A stretch of DNA of 64,000 nt from Opitutaceae bacterium (GTDB taxonomy: Bacteria > Verrucomicrobiota > Verrucomicrobiia > Opitutales > Opitutaceae), in NCBI GenBank assembly GCA_018402455.1, contig JAGYIG010000010.1:38123-102122 (forward strand), read 5' to 3'. A program made the translations under genes and the position numbers. Below the pieces are notes generated by a model, which was given only the letters and a program-made list of their open reading frames with translations, did no database searches and was not told the DNA's origin. Positions 26,888 to 36,957 of the stretch are shown here, in pieces (positions within the stretch are counted from its first letter, which is position 1; each line of letters opens with the position of its first letter).

Positions 26888-27696
26888 GGAACGAGCGGGC
26901 CGTGCAACCGGGACACGATGAGCTCGCGCGTGCGTCTCATGATCGAATAAAACACGGTAGGGTCATCGGGGTCCCATGCGAAGGCCTGCCCCTCAGCGGC
27001 GATGGGTACGGTGCCAAGCCAATCGAGCACGGATCCTTGGGTGGGAAGCTGGAGTACGTAAAGCTCGGTCGCGTCGTGGCCGGTCACGTAAAGGTAGCCT
27101 CCTGGGCCGAACGCGCCGCCCGAGAGCGTGAAACCTCCGCCCAAATGTTCAAAGAGAGCCGGTGGAAATACCCAGCCCCCGGTGCGGCGCCACGCGTCGT
27201 CGAAACGAACCAGACTGGTCCATGTCGGGTCGCGGTTGGGCTCGGCGGCGCGGTTGCCGTAGTGGGCAAAACACACCATCCAAGCTCCGTGGTAACGCGT
27301 GACCCAAGTGACGGAGCCGACGTAGGCCCCGAAGCTCTGGCTCGCAACCGGCTGCAACGTCGCGGGATCATACCATTCCAGCGAGCCGGTCATGGGCACA
27401 CCGGGATAATTGGAGTGGGCCAGAATGATCTGCCCGTCGTGCCACAGCCCAGCATTGAAATGAATGATCGGTCCTTCCTCGGCGCCGACCCACTGCGCAA
27501 CCTTGGTGAAGGTTTGCTTGTCGTATTTACCGATAATCTGATTGCCGATGACGTAGAGAAAATTGGCGTCCGCCACCACCCCCTGGTGTGCTTCGGGGGC
27601 GTTAAAACGCGCGATCTCCTCCATGCGCCACTGCGCAATGTCAGGTGTTGCGAAAGTGACAACGGGCAGGAGGAACAGGAGGAGGCCGCGGCGCAT
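26884..27696 (-). CDS. Secreted beta-propeller-like protein, unknown
   Basis: A 270-residue protein with a signal peptide (residues 1-17). Repeated blade-like motifs such as NFLYVIGNQIIGKYD, GLWHDGQIILAHSNYPG and GYLYVTGHDATELYVLQLP suggest a beta-propeller. No named family is recognised and no catalytic motif is clear. It lies 10 bases after the TonB-dependent receptor and overlaps the GDPD gene, so it probably works with them at the cell surface or in the periplasm. Confidence 0.75.
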   Translation of the reverse strand: MRRGLLLFLLPVVTFATPDIAQWRMEEIARFNAPEAHQGVVADANFLYVIGNQIIGKYDKQTFTKVAQWVGAEEGPIIHFNAGLWHDGQIILAHSNYPGVPMTGSLEWYDPATLQPVASQSFGAYVGSVTWVTRYHGAWMVCFAHYGNRAAEPNRDPTWTSLVRFDDAWRRTGGWVFPPALFEHLGGGFTLSGGAFGPGGYLYVTGHDATELYVLQLPTQGSVLDWLGTVPIAAEGQAFAWDPDDPTVFYSIMRRTRELIVSRLHGPLVP

Positions 27697-27706
27697 GGTC
27701 GGACGG

Positions 27707-30517
27707 TTAGAGGGACCAGTTGACGCCGAAGTTCAGCGTCCAATCATAGATCTCGCGGCCATTGATGCGGCCGGGGTTACCGGACCACCGGGCCGCGGGA
27801 GCATCGTTGATGTTCTGCCACTCGGCAAAGAAACGCCAGCGGTCGTTTAAGCGGTAGCTCGCCTTGGCATCCCACAGCGTACGGGCGGTGCGGTAAACGT
27901 CGAACTCTCCGCCGGGCGTGCCGCTTACGCCGATGAGGTGATCTCCGGTGTAAGAGACTGCGACCCGTAGGCTCACGCGGTACTTTTCGTAGAATAGAGC
28001 GAAGTTGCTAATATCGTCCGCTTGCTTGAAGAACGGCAGCTTGTCGGTACGTCCTTGGGCGGGATTGTTGGTGATCTGCGCCTCGGAATCGACGAGGGTG
28101 TAATTGACCGCGACGCCGAAACCGTCGAAGGGCGAAGGCAAAGCGGTGAATTGTTGCTGGAAGTTAAACTCGATTCCCGTGAGCTCGCCGGTGTCGGCAT
28201 TTTCGGGCCGGGAGGTGCTCAGGAGTTCAAAAACACGCCCCTCAAAGGTCACATTTTCCAACAGATCGGCACGGGAGTAAACCGGGTTGTCGATGCGCTT
28301 GTGGAAGAGCCCCACCGAAATGATGCCCGAGGCGGAAAGATAGTATTCGGCCGCGGCGTCGAAGTTCATCGACTCGTAGGGCTCAAGGTCGGGATTGCCT
28401 CCGGACAGCGAGCCGATGAAGACACCGGGTTCGAATTCCTCGAAATCGAAATCACGGGTGGGCACAACGTCGGGGTAGTCAGGTCGCCCGAGCGTGTTGG
28501 TCCAGGCCCCACGGAATACCCACTTCTGGTCGGGCGCGAAACGCCAATGAATGCCCGGCAACACGTTGGTGTAGGTATTGGAGCGCAGCAGGGGCCGTGG
28601 CGTGGGGTTGAGCTCAAGCCCATTGTAGTCGCCAGCGGTGTGTTCGACGCGCACGCCCCCCAGCAAGGAACCGAAGCGCGTGTCTACCCCGGCCATGGCG
28701 TAGCCCGCGACCACCGTCTCGTCGACCTGGTAGTCGCTCGTGGTGGAGTTGCTGAGTGAGGAACCGTCATCGCGGCGGAAGAACTCGGAGCGATCACGAA
28801 AGAATTCCTCAAGCGCGCCAAAGTTTAGGGCCGGACCGGGACGGATAGCCCCGTCGAAGAAGTCGGTTGGCTCCGGCATCGTGAAATCAAAGCTGCCAAG
28901 GTGGAAGGCCTGCGCGCCCACGTAGTTGTCATTGGTGCGATCGACAAAGCGGTCGCGGTTGACCCAGCGGGCTCCAACTTTCCAGTAGCCGTTTTCGCCC
29001 ATCCAAGCGGCCTCACGGCGGTAGTTGAGCGCGGCGGCCAAGGTATCCTCGCGTTCGTCGTCACTGCGGCGGCGGACACGGCGAAAGGGGTAGGCTTCGG
29101 GCCGGTAAAAATTGTCGCCATGGATATATCGTGGCAGGCCACCAGCGGTATCGTACGACATTGGAAATGCGCCGGTGCCGGAGCGAAACTCCCAGTCAAT
29201 CCGGGTGGGGGTCTCTTCGCGGGCGAGACCGACGTTGAGCGAAAAATCAAGCTCGCCTTCGCCTTGCTCGATCCGGCCGCCGAAGGTGTAGCTGGCGATC
29301 GTCTGCGTGAAATCATTCAGGCGGAACTCTTTGGTGGCCCGGCCGGCGGAGAAGTCCCCGGTGGTGGCCGTTTGGTTGGAGAGCGTGCCGCGGGGGCGGT
29401 GGTCGGATTGCTGCCGCTCCTCGTAGTCGTTGAAGGTGTTGTGGGTGGCGCGCAGGTAAAGCTCAACCCCCTCGCGCGGACGAAACTCGAGCGCGCCCGT
29501 GAAACCGATACGGGTGCGGTCCACGCCGTAAAGGAAGAGCGACTGGCTGAGCGGGACGAAGAAGTCGCCGCGTTGCTGCCAGGCGCCGCCGGAGAAATTA
29601 TCGGATCGGTATTTTCGATTTGAATACGAAGCGCCCAGCACAACGCCCCAAGTCTGGGCCTCATCGAGCTTCGTGCCGAAAAGCAAGCTGGCGCCCGAGG
29701 GCGATTTGCCACCCTTGGTATTGTAGCCGTAGTTGGCCGAGGCGAAGGCAAAGGCTTCTTCGCGGTCAAAGGCGCTGGGGGTGGCGATGTTGACCGAAGC
29801 GCCGATGGCCCCGTGGTCCATGTCGGGGGTGACGGCCTTGATCACCTCGATGCGCGAGATCAGGTCGGCAGGCACGGCGTCAAGCGCGACGGCGCGACCT
29901 TCCCCCTGGGGCGAACCCACGGCCTGACCGTCGATTGTCACATTGTTCAGGTTGGAATCGATGCCGCGTACGACGATGTAGCGGCCCTCGCCCTGATCGA
30001 TCTCGGCGAAGACACCGGGCAGACGCCGCACGGCCTCGGCGGCGTTACCGTCGGGTAACTTGCCGATGGAGTCGGCGGAGACCACGTCAACGACATTCGG
30101 CGCGGTGCGTTTGAGCTGCAGCGCCCGGGCTTGACCCTCGCGATTGCCCTCGATCACGAAGGCCTCCATCGCGACTACCTCAGCCCCGAGGGTGAGGGAG
30201 GCCTGGGCCACCTCGCCGGCACTGACGGTGACCGTGGTCACGCGCGAGTCATAACCCAGGTAAGAGGCTTCGAGCGTGTATGTTCCGGTGGGCACGTTGC
30301 GGATCGTGTAGCGACCTTCGCGATCGGCGACGGCCGTACGGCCGAGCTCGCGCACCACGATGCCAGCGCCGGCCAGATAGGAGCCTGTATTCGCATCGTC
30401 GATACGTCCACTAATAGTGTCGGCCCGCAGAGCTCCGGGGAGCAGCGAACCCGCGAGGGCGAGACCGAGGGCCATCGTGAAACGACGGAGCCGGTGAATA
30501 GCAAGGGAAGGGTTCAT
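27707..30517 (-). CDS. TonB-dependent outer-membrane receptor
   Basis: A 936-residue protein: signal peptide (about 1-32), carboxypeptidase-regulatory-like domain (about 34-115, ISGRIDDANTGSYLAGAGIVV), plug domain (about 135-245, with RYIVVRGIDSNLNNVTIDG), and a 22-strand-type barrel to the C-terminus, which ends in a typical aromatic strand WTLNFGVNWSL. It lacks a neighbouring SusD, so it is of the proteobacterial/Caulobacter-like type. It imports a ligand across the outer membrane using TonB energy. Position upstream of a GDPD and downstream of phosphoesterases suggests an organic phosphate ligand; this is inference. Confidence 0.93.
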   Translation of the reverse strand: MNPSLAIHRLRRFTMALGLALAGSLLPGALRADTISGRIDDANTGSYLAGAGIVVRELGRTAVADREGRYTIRNVPTGTYTLEASYLGYDSRVTTVTVSAGEVAQASLTLGAEVVAMEAFVIEGNREGQARALQLKRTAPNVVDVVSADSIGKLPDGNAAEAVRRLPGVFAEIDQGEGRYIVVRGIDSNLNNVTIDGQAVGSPQGEGRAVALDAVPADLISRIEVIKAVTPDMDHGAIGASVNIATPSAFDREEAFAFASANYGYNTKGGKSPSGASLLFGTKLDEAQTWGVVLGASYSNRKYRSDNFSGGAWQQRGDFFVPLSQSLFLYGVDRTRIGFTGALEFRPREGVELYLRATHNTFNDYEERQQSDHRPRGTLSNQTATTGDFSAGRATKEFRLNDFTQTIASYTFGGRIEQGEGELDFSLNVGLAREETPTRIDWEFRSGTGAFPMSYDTAGGLPRYIHGDNFYRPEAYPFRRVRRRSDDEREDTLAAALNYRREAAWMGENGYWKVGARWVNRDRFVDRTNDNYVGAQAFHLGSFDFTMPEPTDFFDGAIRPGPALNFGALEEFFRDRSEFFRRDDGSSLSNSTTSDYQVDETVVAGYAMAGVDTRFGSLLGGVRVEHTAGDYNGLELNPTPRPLLRSNTYTNVLPGIHWRFAPDQKWVFRGAWTNTLGRPDYPDVVPTRDFDFEEFEPGVFIGSLSGGNPDLEPYESMNFDAAAEYYLSASGIISVGLFHKRIDNPVYSRADLLENVTFEGRVFELLSTSRPENADTGELTGIEFNFQQQFTALPSPFDGFGVAVNYTLVDSEAQITNNPAQGRTDKLPFFKQADDISNFALFYEKYRVSLRVAVSYTGDHLIGVSGTPGGEFDVYRTARTLWDAKASYRLNDRWRFFAEWQNINDAPAARWSGNPGRINGREIYDWTLNFGVNWSL

Positions 30518-30671
30518 GGGAATCGGTAAGTGGTTAGAAAAAAGCGTTCACTGCCGGCTAGAACCGCGATCAGCTCACTCCGGTCAATCGATACTTGTTT
30601 CCGTAACTAAATAGTTCCCCCTCCGTCATAAAGCCGGAGTACTCGCCAGTAGATTACATCTTTGGATCCGC

Positions 30672-32206
30672 TCAGTTGCGGCCATAGGGCAGGGTTGCGG
30701 GGTGGACTTCGAAGGCGTGTTGCGCGAGGGTTTCGATGCCCCACTCGTCGCGCACGCGAACCTCCAACGTGTAGGCGCCGACGGATAGGCTGCGTGGGAG
30801 GCGGCCTTGCCAGAGGTGTTGGGACTCAACGGGCGGCGGCAGGGAGGTGCCGGGAGGTGGCGTCGCGCTGGTGCTGCGTTGCCAGGCGCGACCGGCGTAG
30901 GCGGCATCGATCCCGGGGCGTGTGCGAGCGGTATCCACTGGTCGGGGGCGACGGGCAGGAATTCGCAGGCGACCGTGGTGCTGTGCGCCGTTGTAGACAT
31001 TGATTTGGATCGGCTGGTCGCGTCTGGCGGCGACGCGACATGACGCGGCGCGTTGAGGTGGAACTGGTGGTCGGCGGGCTGGCACCCGGTGGCCTGGAGG
31101 CGGTAGTCGGTGCCGTCCACGTGCAGGATGCCGTAGCCGGGCGGCGTGCCGTCTTTCATGGTGGAAGTGGGCAGCCCATCGGCATCGGGCTCGCCGCCCA
31201 CCAACTCCCGGAGGCCAGCCGACGACCCACTGACGCAGGGGTTCGTCGCCGTGCCAACCTCGCTCTCTCACTGAGGAACGCGTGCCACTGCTCATGCTTG
31301 TCGCCTGCCAGTGCCAGCACCCGCCGACCGCGCAGCAGATCCAGTAGCCGCGCCCGATCGGGCCGACGTTGGTCGTAATCTGGGTAAGCGGAGCGTGCTG
31401 GCAAAGCACGATGAGTCGGTCATGCGGCACGTGGCGCAGCAAATTGGTGAGAAAGGCCGTGGCGGCAGGGGGTGAGGCCACCCGCCCAGTTACCGGCCTC
31501 TTCACGGCGCCGGGTAGCGGGGTGAAAACGTTGTTGAGGACGAGATAAACACGGAATGCCCTTCCATCAACGCGTAGTTGGCGGGCCTAAAGACGCGCGT
31601 GAAGGTAGCCACAGCTGTCGTCAGCGGTGGCGTCATAGTCGATGTCGTGGTTGCCCACGACATGGAAGACTGGCCGGGCAAGCGCGCGTTGACGGGCAGA
31701 TAGGGGGTGAAGAGCGAGAGGTCGTTGCGCACGATGTCACCGAGCACCACGCCGAAGGCGAAGTCGTCGCGGGTGCTCAGCTCGTCGATAAAACGGCGCT
31801 CATAATATGTAACGTGAGGTGGGTTGTGCACCTGTGGATCGGCCATCACGAGGACCGAAAATGCGTTGCGTGCCCGCTGGGCGCAGCGGGAAATCGTGCT
31901 CGGCAGGTAGTGCGCCAGTCGGCAGTACGCCCCCATAACGCAACATCTCGCCGGGCCCGTCGGGCCAGTGCCGCCGGTAAAACAAACGGCAGGTTGTGGT
32001 CCCCCGCGGAAGCTCGTAGCCGGCGGCTTGATCACGAACACCCCAGAGCGGCACGACGGGCAGGGTGTAGCGTCCAGCCGCATCGGTCGCGACCACATCG
32101 GTCCCGTTGGACACGAGCACATTCGCCATGCCGGCCTCGCCAGTGTCGCGGTGGCCATTGGCGTTGCGGGATCAGCAAAGACAAAGCTGAAAGGTAGGAA
32201 GCCGTA
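30672..32206 (-). pseudogene. Metallophosphoesterase copy 1, multiply frameshifted
   Basis: Read in pieces across three frames this resembles a calcineurin-like phosphoesterase with an N-terminal beta domain, a catalytic core and a C-terminal domain. Recognisable parts are VLVMADPQVHNPPHVTYYERR, VLGDIVRNDLSLFTPYLPVN, RLIVLCQHAPL and the C-terminal VRVRDEWGIETLAQHAFEVH. The usual GHTH metal motif reads AGDKHEQW here. No signal peptide is found in frame. It is a tandem duplicate of the next copy (offset about 1.78 kb). Breaks may be genuine decay or consensus errors in a near-identical repeat. Confidence 0.85.
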
Positions 32207-32447
32207 TTAGGATGAGTGAATACGGACGCTATCGGATCCGGTTCGGGCTGTATCGTTGAACAAGCCGCCGCAGAGGGCGAGTCCAATCAGCGGCGCACTG
32301 AAGCGATGGCGGAAGAGAGGAGGTGGGGTGGCGTGCATAAAAATCGAGGAGGAACGTGGGAAGGATTTTACGAACTCAAAACCATCGCGGTCTGTTCAAG
32401 AGGGGCTCGCCACCATACCCCGATCGCCCTCCTACCCTGTGATCCGC

Positions 32448-34052
32448 TCAGTTGCGGCCATAGGGCAGGGTTGCGGGGTGGACTTCGAAGGCGTGTTGCG
32501 CGAGGGTTTCGATGCCCCACTCGTCGCGCACGCGAACCTCCAACGTAGGCGCCGACGGATAGGCTGCGGGAGGCGGCCTTGCCAGAGGTGCTGGGACTCA
32601 ACGGGCGGCGGCAGGGAGGTGCCGGGGAGGTGGCGTCGCGCTGGTGCTGCGTTGCCAGGCGCGACCGGCGTAGGCGGCATCGATCCCGGGGCGCGAGCGG
32701 TATCCACTTTCGGTCGGGGGCGACGGGCAGAATCTGGCAGGCGACCGTGGTGCGGCGCTGCCGTTGTAGACATTGATTTGATCGGCTGGTCGCGTTCGGC
32801 GGCGACGACATGACGCGGCGTTGAGGTGAACTGGTGGTCGGCGGCTGGCCGGGCAACCCGGTATCTGGAGGCGAAGTCGGTGCCGGTCCACGTGCAGGGA
32901 TGCCGTAGCCGCGGCGTGCCGTCTTCATGGTGGAAGTGGGCAGCCCATCGTGGCACCGGGCTCGCCGCCCCACCAACTCCCGGAGGCCGTGCCGACGACC
33001 CATTCGACGCAGGGGTTCGTCGCCGTGCCAACCGCTCTCCCTCGCCCAAGAAGGAATGCCATTGGGTGTGGGTGTGTCCGGAAAGTGCCAGTACCTGGGC
33101 TGCGCAGCAGGTCCAGTAGTCGCGTTTGGTCAGCGGGGCGGTGGGCGTCTGGGCGCCTGGAATCCCGATAAACGGGATGTGTTGGCAAAGCACGATGAGT
33201 CGGTCCGTCGGTAGGTGCCGCATGAGGTTAGTGACGAACGCGGCTGCGTCGGGCGAGGCCACCGACAAGTCGCCGTCATCTGAGCGGCACCGGGCAGAGG
33301 GGTGAAAACGTTGTTCAGCACGATAAAGCACCGCTATCTCCATGAATGCATAGTTGATGGTCTAAGCGTTAAGTGAAACGTCGCCACGTACCGTCGTCAG
33401 CGGAGGTGGCGTCATAGTCGATGTCGTGGTTGCCCACGACGTGGAAGATCGGGCCGGCAAGCGCGTTGACGGGCAGATAAGGGGTGAAGAGCGAGAGGTC
33501 GTTGCGCACGATGTCACCGGAGCACGCCGAAGGCGAAGTCGTCGCGGGTGCTCAGCCTGTCGATAAACGGCGCTCATAATATGTAACGTGAGTGGGGTTG
33601 TGCACCTGTGGATCGGCCATCACGAGGACCGAAAATGCGTTGCGTGCCTCCGCTGGGCGCAGCGGGAAATCGTGCTCGGCAGGTAGTGCGCCAGTCGGCA
33701 GTACGCCCCCATAACGCAACATCTCGCCGGGCCCGTCGGGCCAGTGCCGCCGGTAAAACAACGGCAGGTTGTGGTCCCCCCGCGGAAGCTCGTAGCCGGG
33801 CGGCTTGATGACGAAAATTGTGGTTCGTGCAGCCACCGGTAGGGAGTAGCGCCCGTTGTCATCGGTGGCCACGACTAGGGTGCCGTTCGAAACCAATACG
33901 CCTGGCAGTCCCGGTTCAGCACCACTGCGCTTACCGTCGGCATCGTGGTCGGCAAAGACAACGCCCGACAGGTAGGGCGCAGGTTGAGCGGCAGAGATCG
34001 TCGCGGCTGCCAGAGCCTTGCAGACGATTAGGATCAAGAGGGTGCGGTGCAT
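32448..34052 (-). pseudogene. Metallophosphoesterase copy 2, frameshifted
   Basis: The 5' part is intact from the ATG at 34052: signal peptide (MHRTLLILIVCKALAAA), then a beta domain (YLSGVVFADHDADGK and VATDDNGRYSLPV) of the metallophosphatase N-terminal type, then the core start VLVMADPQVHNPTHVTYYERR. The frame is lost near 33555 and recovered later, where ALSGHTHTQWHSFL keeps the GHTH metal-binding motif. The C-terminus matches copy 1. If corrected it would be a secreted phosphoesterase of about 500 residues. It is the first gene of the minus-strand TonB locus. Confidence 0.85.
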
Positions 34053-34730
34053 GGATCGTTGATGGTTAAACTTTGGGGGGAGGATTTGGGTGGGGCGGGG
34101 CTCGGCCGTCGTCCTCGAAAGCCAAAGGACAACATTACTTCGCAAATTTATCGTAACCCTCGGAGCAGGCACAAAAGGGAGGCGGTTAAAATTCATCGGG
34201 GAGCCGGTTCGCTCAGTCCGTTTGGCGGCCATTCTTGGCTCACGTCAATGGCCCGCTTCAGCCGTAACCAATACGTTTCTTAAGCTACGATACGAGGGGA
34301 CTGGCCGGGATCAGTGTTACAAAAAATCAGGTTTTGGGATCGGAACCGCCCTTCTCTGGGATTCAAGATTTGGCTTAACTGCCATTAGGGTCTGGCGGCC
34401 GCCCCGCTTGAGCTTTGGCCGTTTAGGAAGCGGATACTGCTACCCAGCGATGCGCCAGGGTCATGATTGCCGAGTCGGGGTGCTGCAGTCTTTCGAGTTC
34501 CTCCGCCGCCTAGAGTCGGCCCTGCCACACCCAGCGCCAGGCCAAACCAGCGGCGCCCACGATGAACCCATTGGCCAGCAACCGATACTCGATGGCGGGC
34601 GGCTGCACCCACGGGGCTGAGTCCCCCCGATGATCCCGCCAATCCGCGGAGGGAAAAGACGGGGCGACATGCCCCGGGCGGTTTTTAAGCGTTTCAATTT
34701 TGGCGGGAACGGGGTCAGAGTCGGGGCCTC
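34053..34730. other. Intergenic region with kinase fragment
   Basis: A 678-base divergent spacer between the phosphoesterase and purN. The first 380 bases are moderately AT-rich and may hold the promoter of the leftward locus. A duplicated histidine-kinase fragment lies at 34502-34610. No intact gene was seen. Confidence 0.6.
34502..34610 (-). pseudogene. Duplicated fragment of the histidine kinase gene
   Basis: About 109 bases match 25501-25610, inside the membrane-domain part of the hybrid kinase, at roughly 90 per cent identity by eye. The shared core ATGAACCCATTGG plus CAGCAACCGATACTCGATGG is exact apart from one substitution between the two parts. Similarity ends abruptly on both sides. 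It marks the right edge of the island. Confidence 0.88.
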
Positions 34731-35312
34731 ATGCGAGTCGTCATTCTAGGTTCGGGCACCGGTTCCAATGCGAAGGCCATTTTGCAGGCGCAGGGTGACG
34801 GGGCGCTGGGCAACGCGGAGGTGGTGCAGATCATTGCCGACCAGCCCGCAGCGGGAATTCTCCGTCACGGGAAGACGTTCAACGTGCCCGCCCGCTACCT
34901 CGACCCGGCTCCTTTCAAGACCAAGTTGGAAGGGGCGGGAGAGGACTTGTATATCGAAACCGTGAGCGAACTGAAACCGGACTTGATCGTGTTGGCGGGC
35001 TTCATGCGCGTGATCAAACCGCGCTTCATCAATGCGTTCGCGGGGAAGATCATCAACCTGCACCCCAGTCTGTTGCCGAGCTTTCCCGGGCTGGATGGCA
35101 TCGGCCAAGCCTGGCGGCGGGGGGTCAAGGTCGGGGGGTGCACCGTGCATTATGTCACGGCGGAGGTGGATGCGGGACCCATCATCGATCAGGCTAGTGT
35201 GCGGATCGAACCGGAGGACACCCTCGAAACTTATGCGGCCAAAGTCCATGCGGCGGAGCACCGCTTGTTGCCGCTGGTGATCGCCCGCCTGAGTCAGCAG
35301 CGCCAAGCTTGA
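34731..35312 (+). CDS. purN: Phosphoribosylglycinamide formyltransferase
   Basis: A 193-residue GAR transformylase. The N-terminal GSGTGSNAKAI motif binds the phosphoribosyl substrate; INLHPSLLPSFPG near residue 108 and GGCTVHYVTAEVDAGPII near 133-150 carry the catalytic histidine and aspartate, and an asparagine precedes HPS in the family. It uses 10-formyltetrahydrofolate in purine synthesis. The gene is intact here, unlike its truncated copy at 25868. Confidence 0.95.
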   Translation: MRVVILGSGTGSNAKAILQAQGDGALGNAEVVQIIADQPAAGILRHGKTFNVPARYLDPAPFKTKLEGAGEDLYIETVSELKPDLIVLAGFMRVIKPRFINAFAGKIINLHPSLLPSFPGLDGIGQAWRRGVKVGGCTVHYVTAEVDAGPIIDQASVRIEPEDTLETYAAKVHAAEHRLLPLVIARLSQQRQA

Positions 35313-35450
35313 AGGACGGGTAAATCCAACCGAGGCCCGCCCGCTCGGCTGCGTCCGATCAGGCGACTGATCAACCCGGGGGGCGAAGGACCGCGGCAAC
35401 GGGAGGCTTGCCCCCGGCCGGTGGGTGCCTTGGCATGATCGATTACGCGT

Positions 35451-36809
35451 ATGAAACTCATGGACCTTAACCGCCAAGGCGGTATCGGCGCAAACTCACT
35501 CTTCCTGCAAATCGGCAACTTCAATCTGCTCATTGATGCCGGCCTCAACCCCAAGACGCCCGGCGTCGGCGCTCTGCCCGACTTCGACCAGTTGAAAGGG
35601 GTGCGGCTTGATTTGATCATCATCACCCACTGCCACTTGGACCACATCGGCGGGCTGCCGGTGGTGATGCGCCAGCATCCCAAGACGCCCGTGCTGCTGA
35701 CCTCGGCCAGCCGCATTCTTATCGAAAAGATGCTGCACAACTCGGCCAACGTGATGCAGATGCAGAAGGACGAGGACAACGTGCCCGGTTACCCGCTGTT
35801 CACCCACGACGAGGTCGACCGGCTCATGTCGCGGTTGCAGGGCCTGCCCTTCGGCAAGGTCAAATCCATCAACCGACGCCGCGATGAGCTCGGTTTCATG
35901 TTCCACCGGTCGGGTCACGTGGCCGGAGCCACGGCGGTTGAGATCCGGCACCGCGAGCGCCACATTTTTATCACCGGGGATGTGCTCTTCGAGGACCAAC
36001 GCACATTGAAGGGGGCGCGCTTTCCGTCCGGCCATTTTGATACCCTGATCATTGAAACCACCCGCGGCACGACCGAGCGCGCCTTTGGCAAAGAGCGGGT
36101 GCACGAGATTGCCCGGCTGGTGGCCTCGATCAACGCCACCATCGCCGGCGGGGGTTCGTTTCTGCTCCCGGTCTTCGCGTTGGGGCGCATGCAGGAAATC
36201 CTGTCGGTCTTCCACGATGCCCGCAAATTTGGTCGACTGATCGACTGCCCCATCTACGCCGCCGGGCTCGGCATGGGCATCGCTGATCTTTTCGACGAAG
36301 TCTCCCGCAAGACCAAGGACGTGCAATTCGATCGGCGCATCATCAAGGAGCTCCAAGTTAAACCCCTGCCGCGCAAGCTGAAGCCAGGGGTCGATCCGAA
36401 AAAGAATGCCCTCTACATCATCAGCTCGGGCATGCTGGTGGAACGCACGCCCAGTTACACGCTCGCCTCCGGCTTGCTCGGGAACGCCCGCAACACCATT
36501 GGGTTTGTCGGCTACTGTGATCCCGACACCCCGGGCGGCAAATTGATGGCAACCCCCGTGGGCAAGCCCTTCCACTTTAAGGCGATCGACGTGAAGGCCA
36601 AGGTGACCGCGCGGGTGGAACGCTTCGAACTGAGCGGCCACGCCGAACGCGACGAGTTGCTGGAATTTGCCGTGCAGACCGATGCGCGCAGCATCGTGCT
36701 GACCCATGGTGACCCGGCGGCCCGGGCGTGGTTTACGGAACAGATCCGCGCCCAATTGCCGCAGACCCAGATCTTTGATCCGGTGCCGCTGCGTGAATGT
36801 GAGGTGTGA
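35451..36809 (+). CDS. Metallo-beta-lactamase-fold hydrolase, beta-CASP type
   Basis: A 452-residue protein with the zinc motif ITHCHLDHIGG near residues 57-67, a following histidine in HRSGHVAGATAVEI, ITGDVLFEDQRTL, and the C-terminal ELSGHAERDELLEF plus VLTHGDPAA blocks typical of RNA-processing beta-CASP proteins such as the YSH1/CPSF73 and RNase J relatives. The first histidine motif reads HCHLDH, consistent with HxHxDH. It probably acts as an RNA nuclease in the cytoplasm. It follows purN by 138 bases and may share its transcript. Confidence 0.88.
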   Translation: MKLMDLNRQGGIGANSLFLQIGNFNLLIDAGLNPKTPGVGALPDFDQLKGVRLDLIIITHCHLDHIGGLPVVMRQHPKTPVLLTSASRILIEKMLHNSANVMQMQKDEDNVPGYPLFTHDEVDRLMSRLQGLPFGKVKSINRRRDELGFMFHRSGHVAGATAVEIRHRERHIFITGDVLFEDQRTLKGARFPSGHFDTLIIETTRGTTERAFGKERVHEIARLVASINATIAGGGSFLLPVFALGRMQEILSVFHDARKFGRLIDCPIYAAGLGMGIADLFDEVSRKTKDVQFDRRIIKELQVKPLPRKLKPGVDPKKNALYIISSGMLVERTPSYTLASGLLGNARNTIGFVGYCDPDTPGGKLMATPVGKPFHFKAIDVKAKVTARVERFELSGHAERDELLEFAVQTDARSIVLTHGDPAARAWFTEQIRAQLPQTQIFDPVPLRECEV

Positions 36810-36957
36810 GTTCATCGCCGGATCAAACGCCCGGCGGCCGGGACCACCGCCGGCCGGCCGGCCGGGTCGGCCCGCCGAAGGGGTTGTTTCAAAGGGGGAG
36901 GGGCGGCTGCATCCCGCGCTTGAGTAATCGGTGGGCGGGGGTGAGCGTCAGGGCTTC

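Noticed and set aside
25983..34500. The phosphate island as a transposon or prophage
   Set aside because: No transposase, integrase, tRNA attachment site or terminal inverted repeat was found.
36840..36890. GGCC-rich repeat before argC as a member of the palindrome family
   Set aside because: It is a simple run of GGCC units without the conserved CCTACC end or hairpin core.
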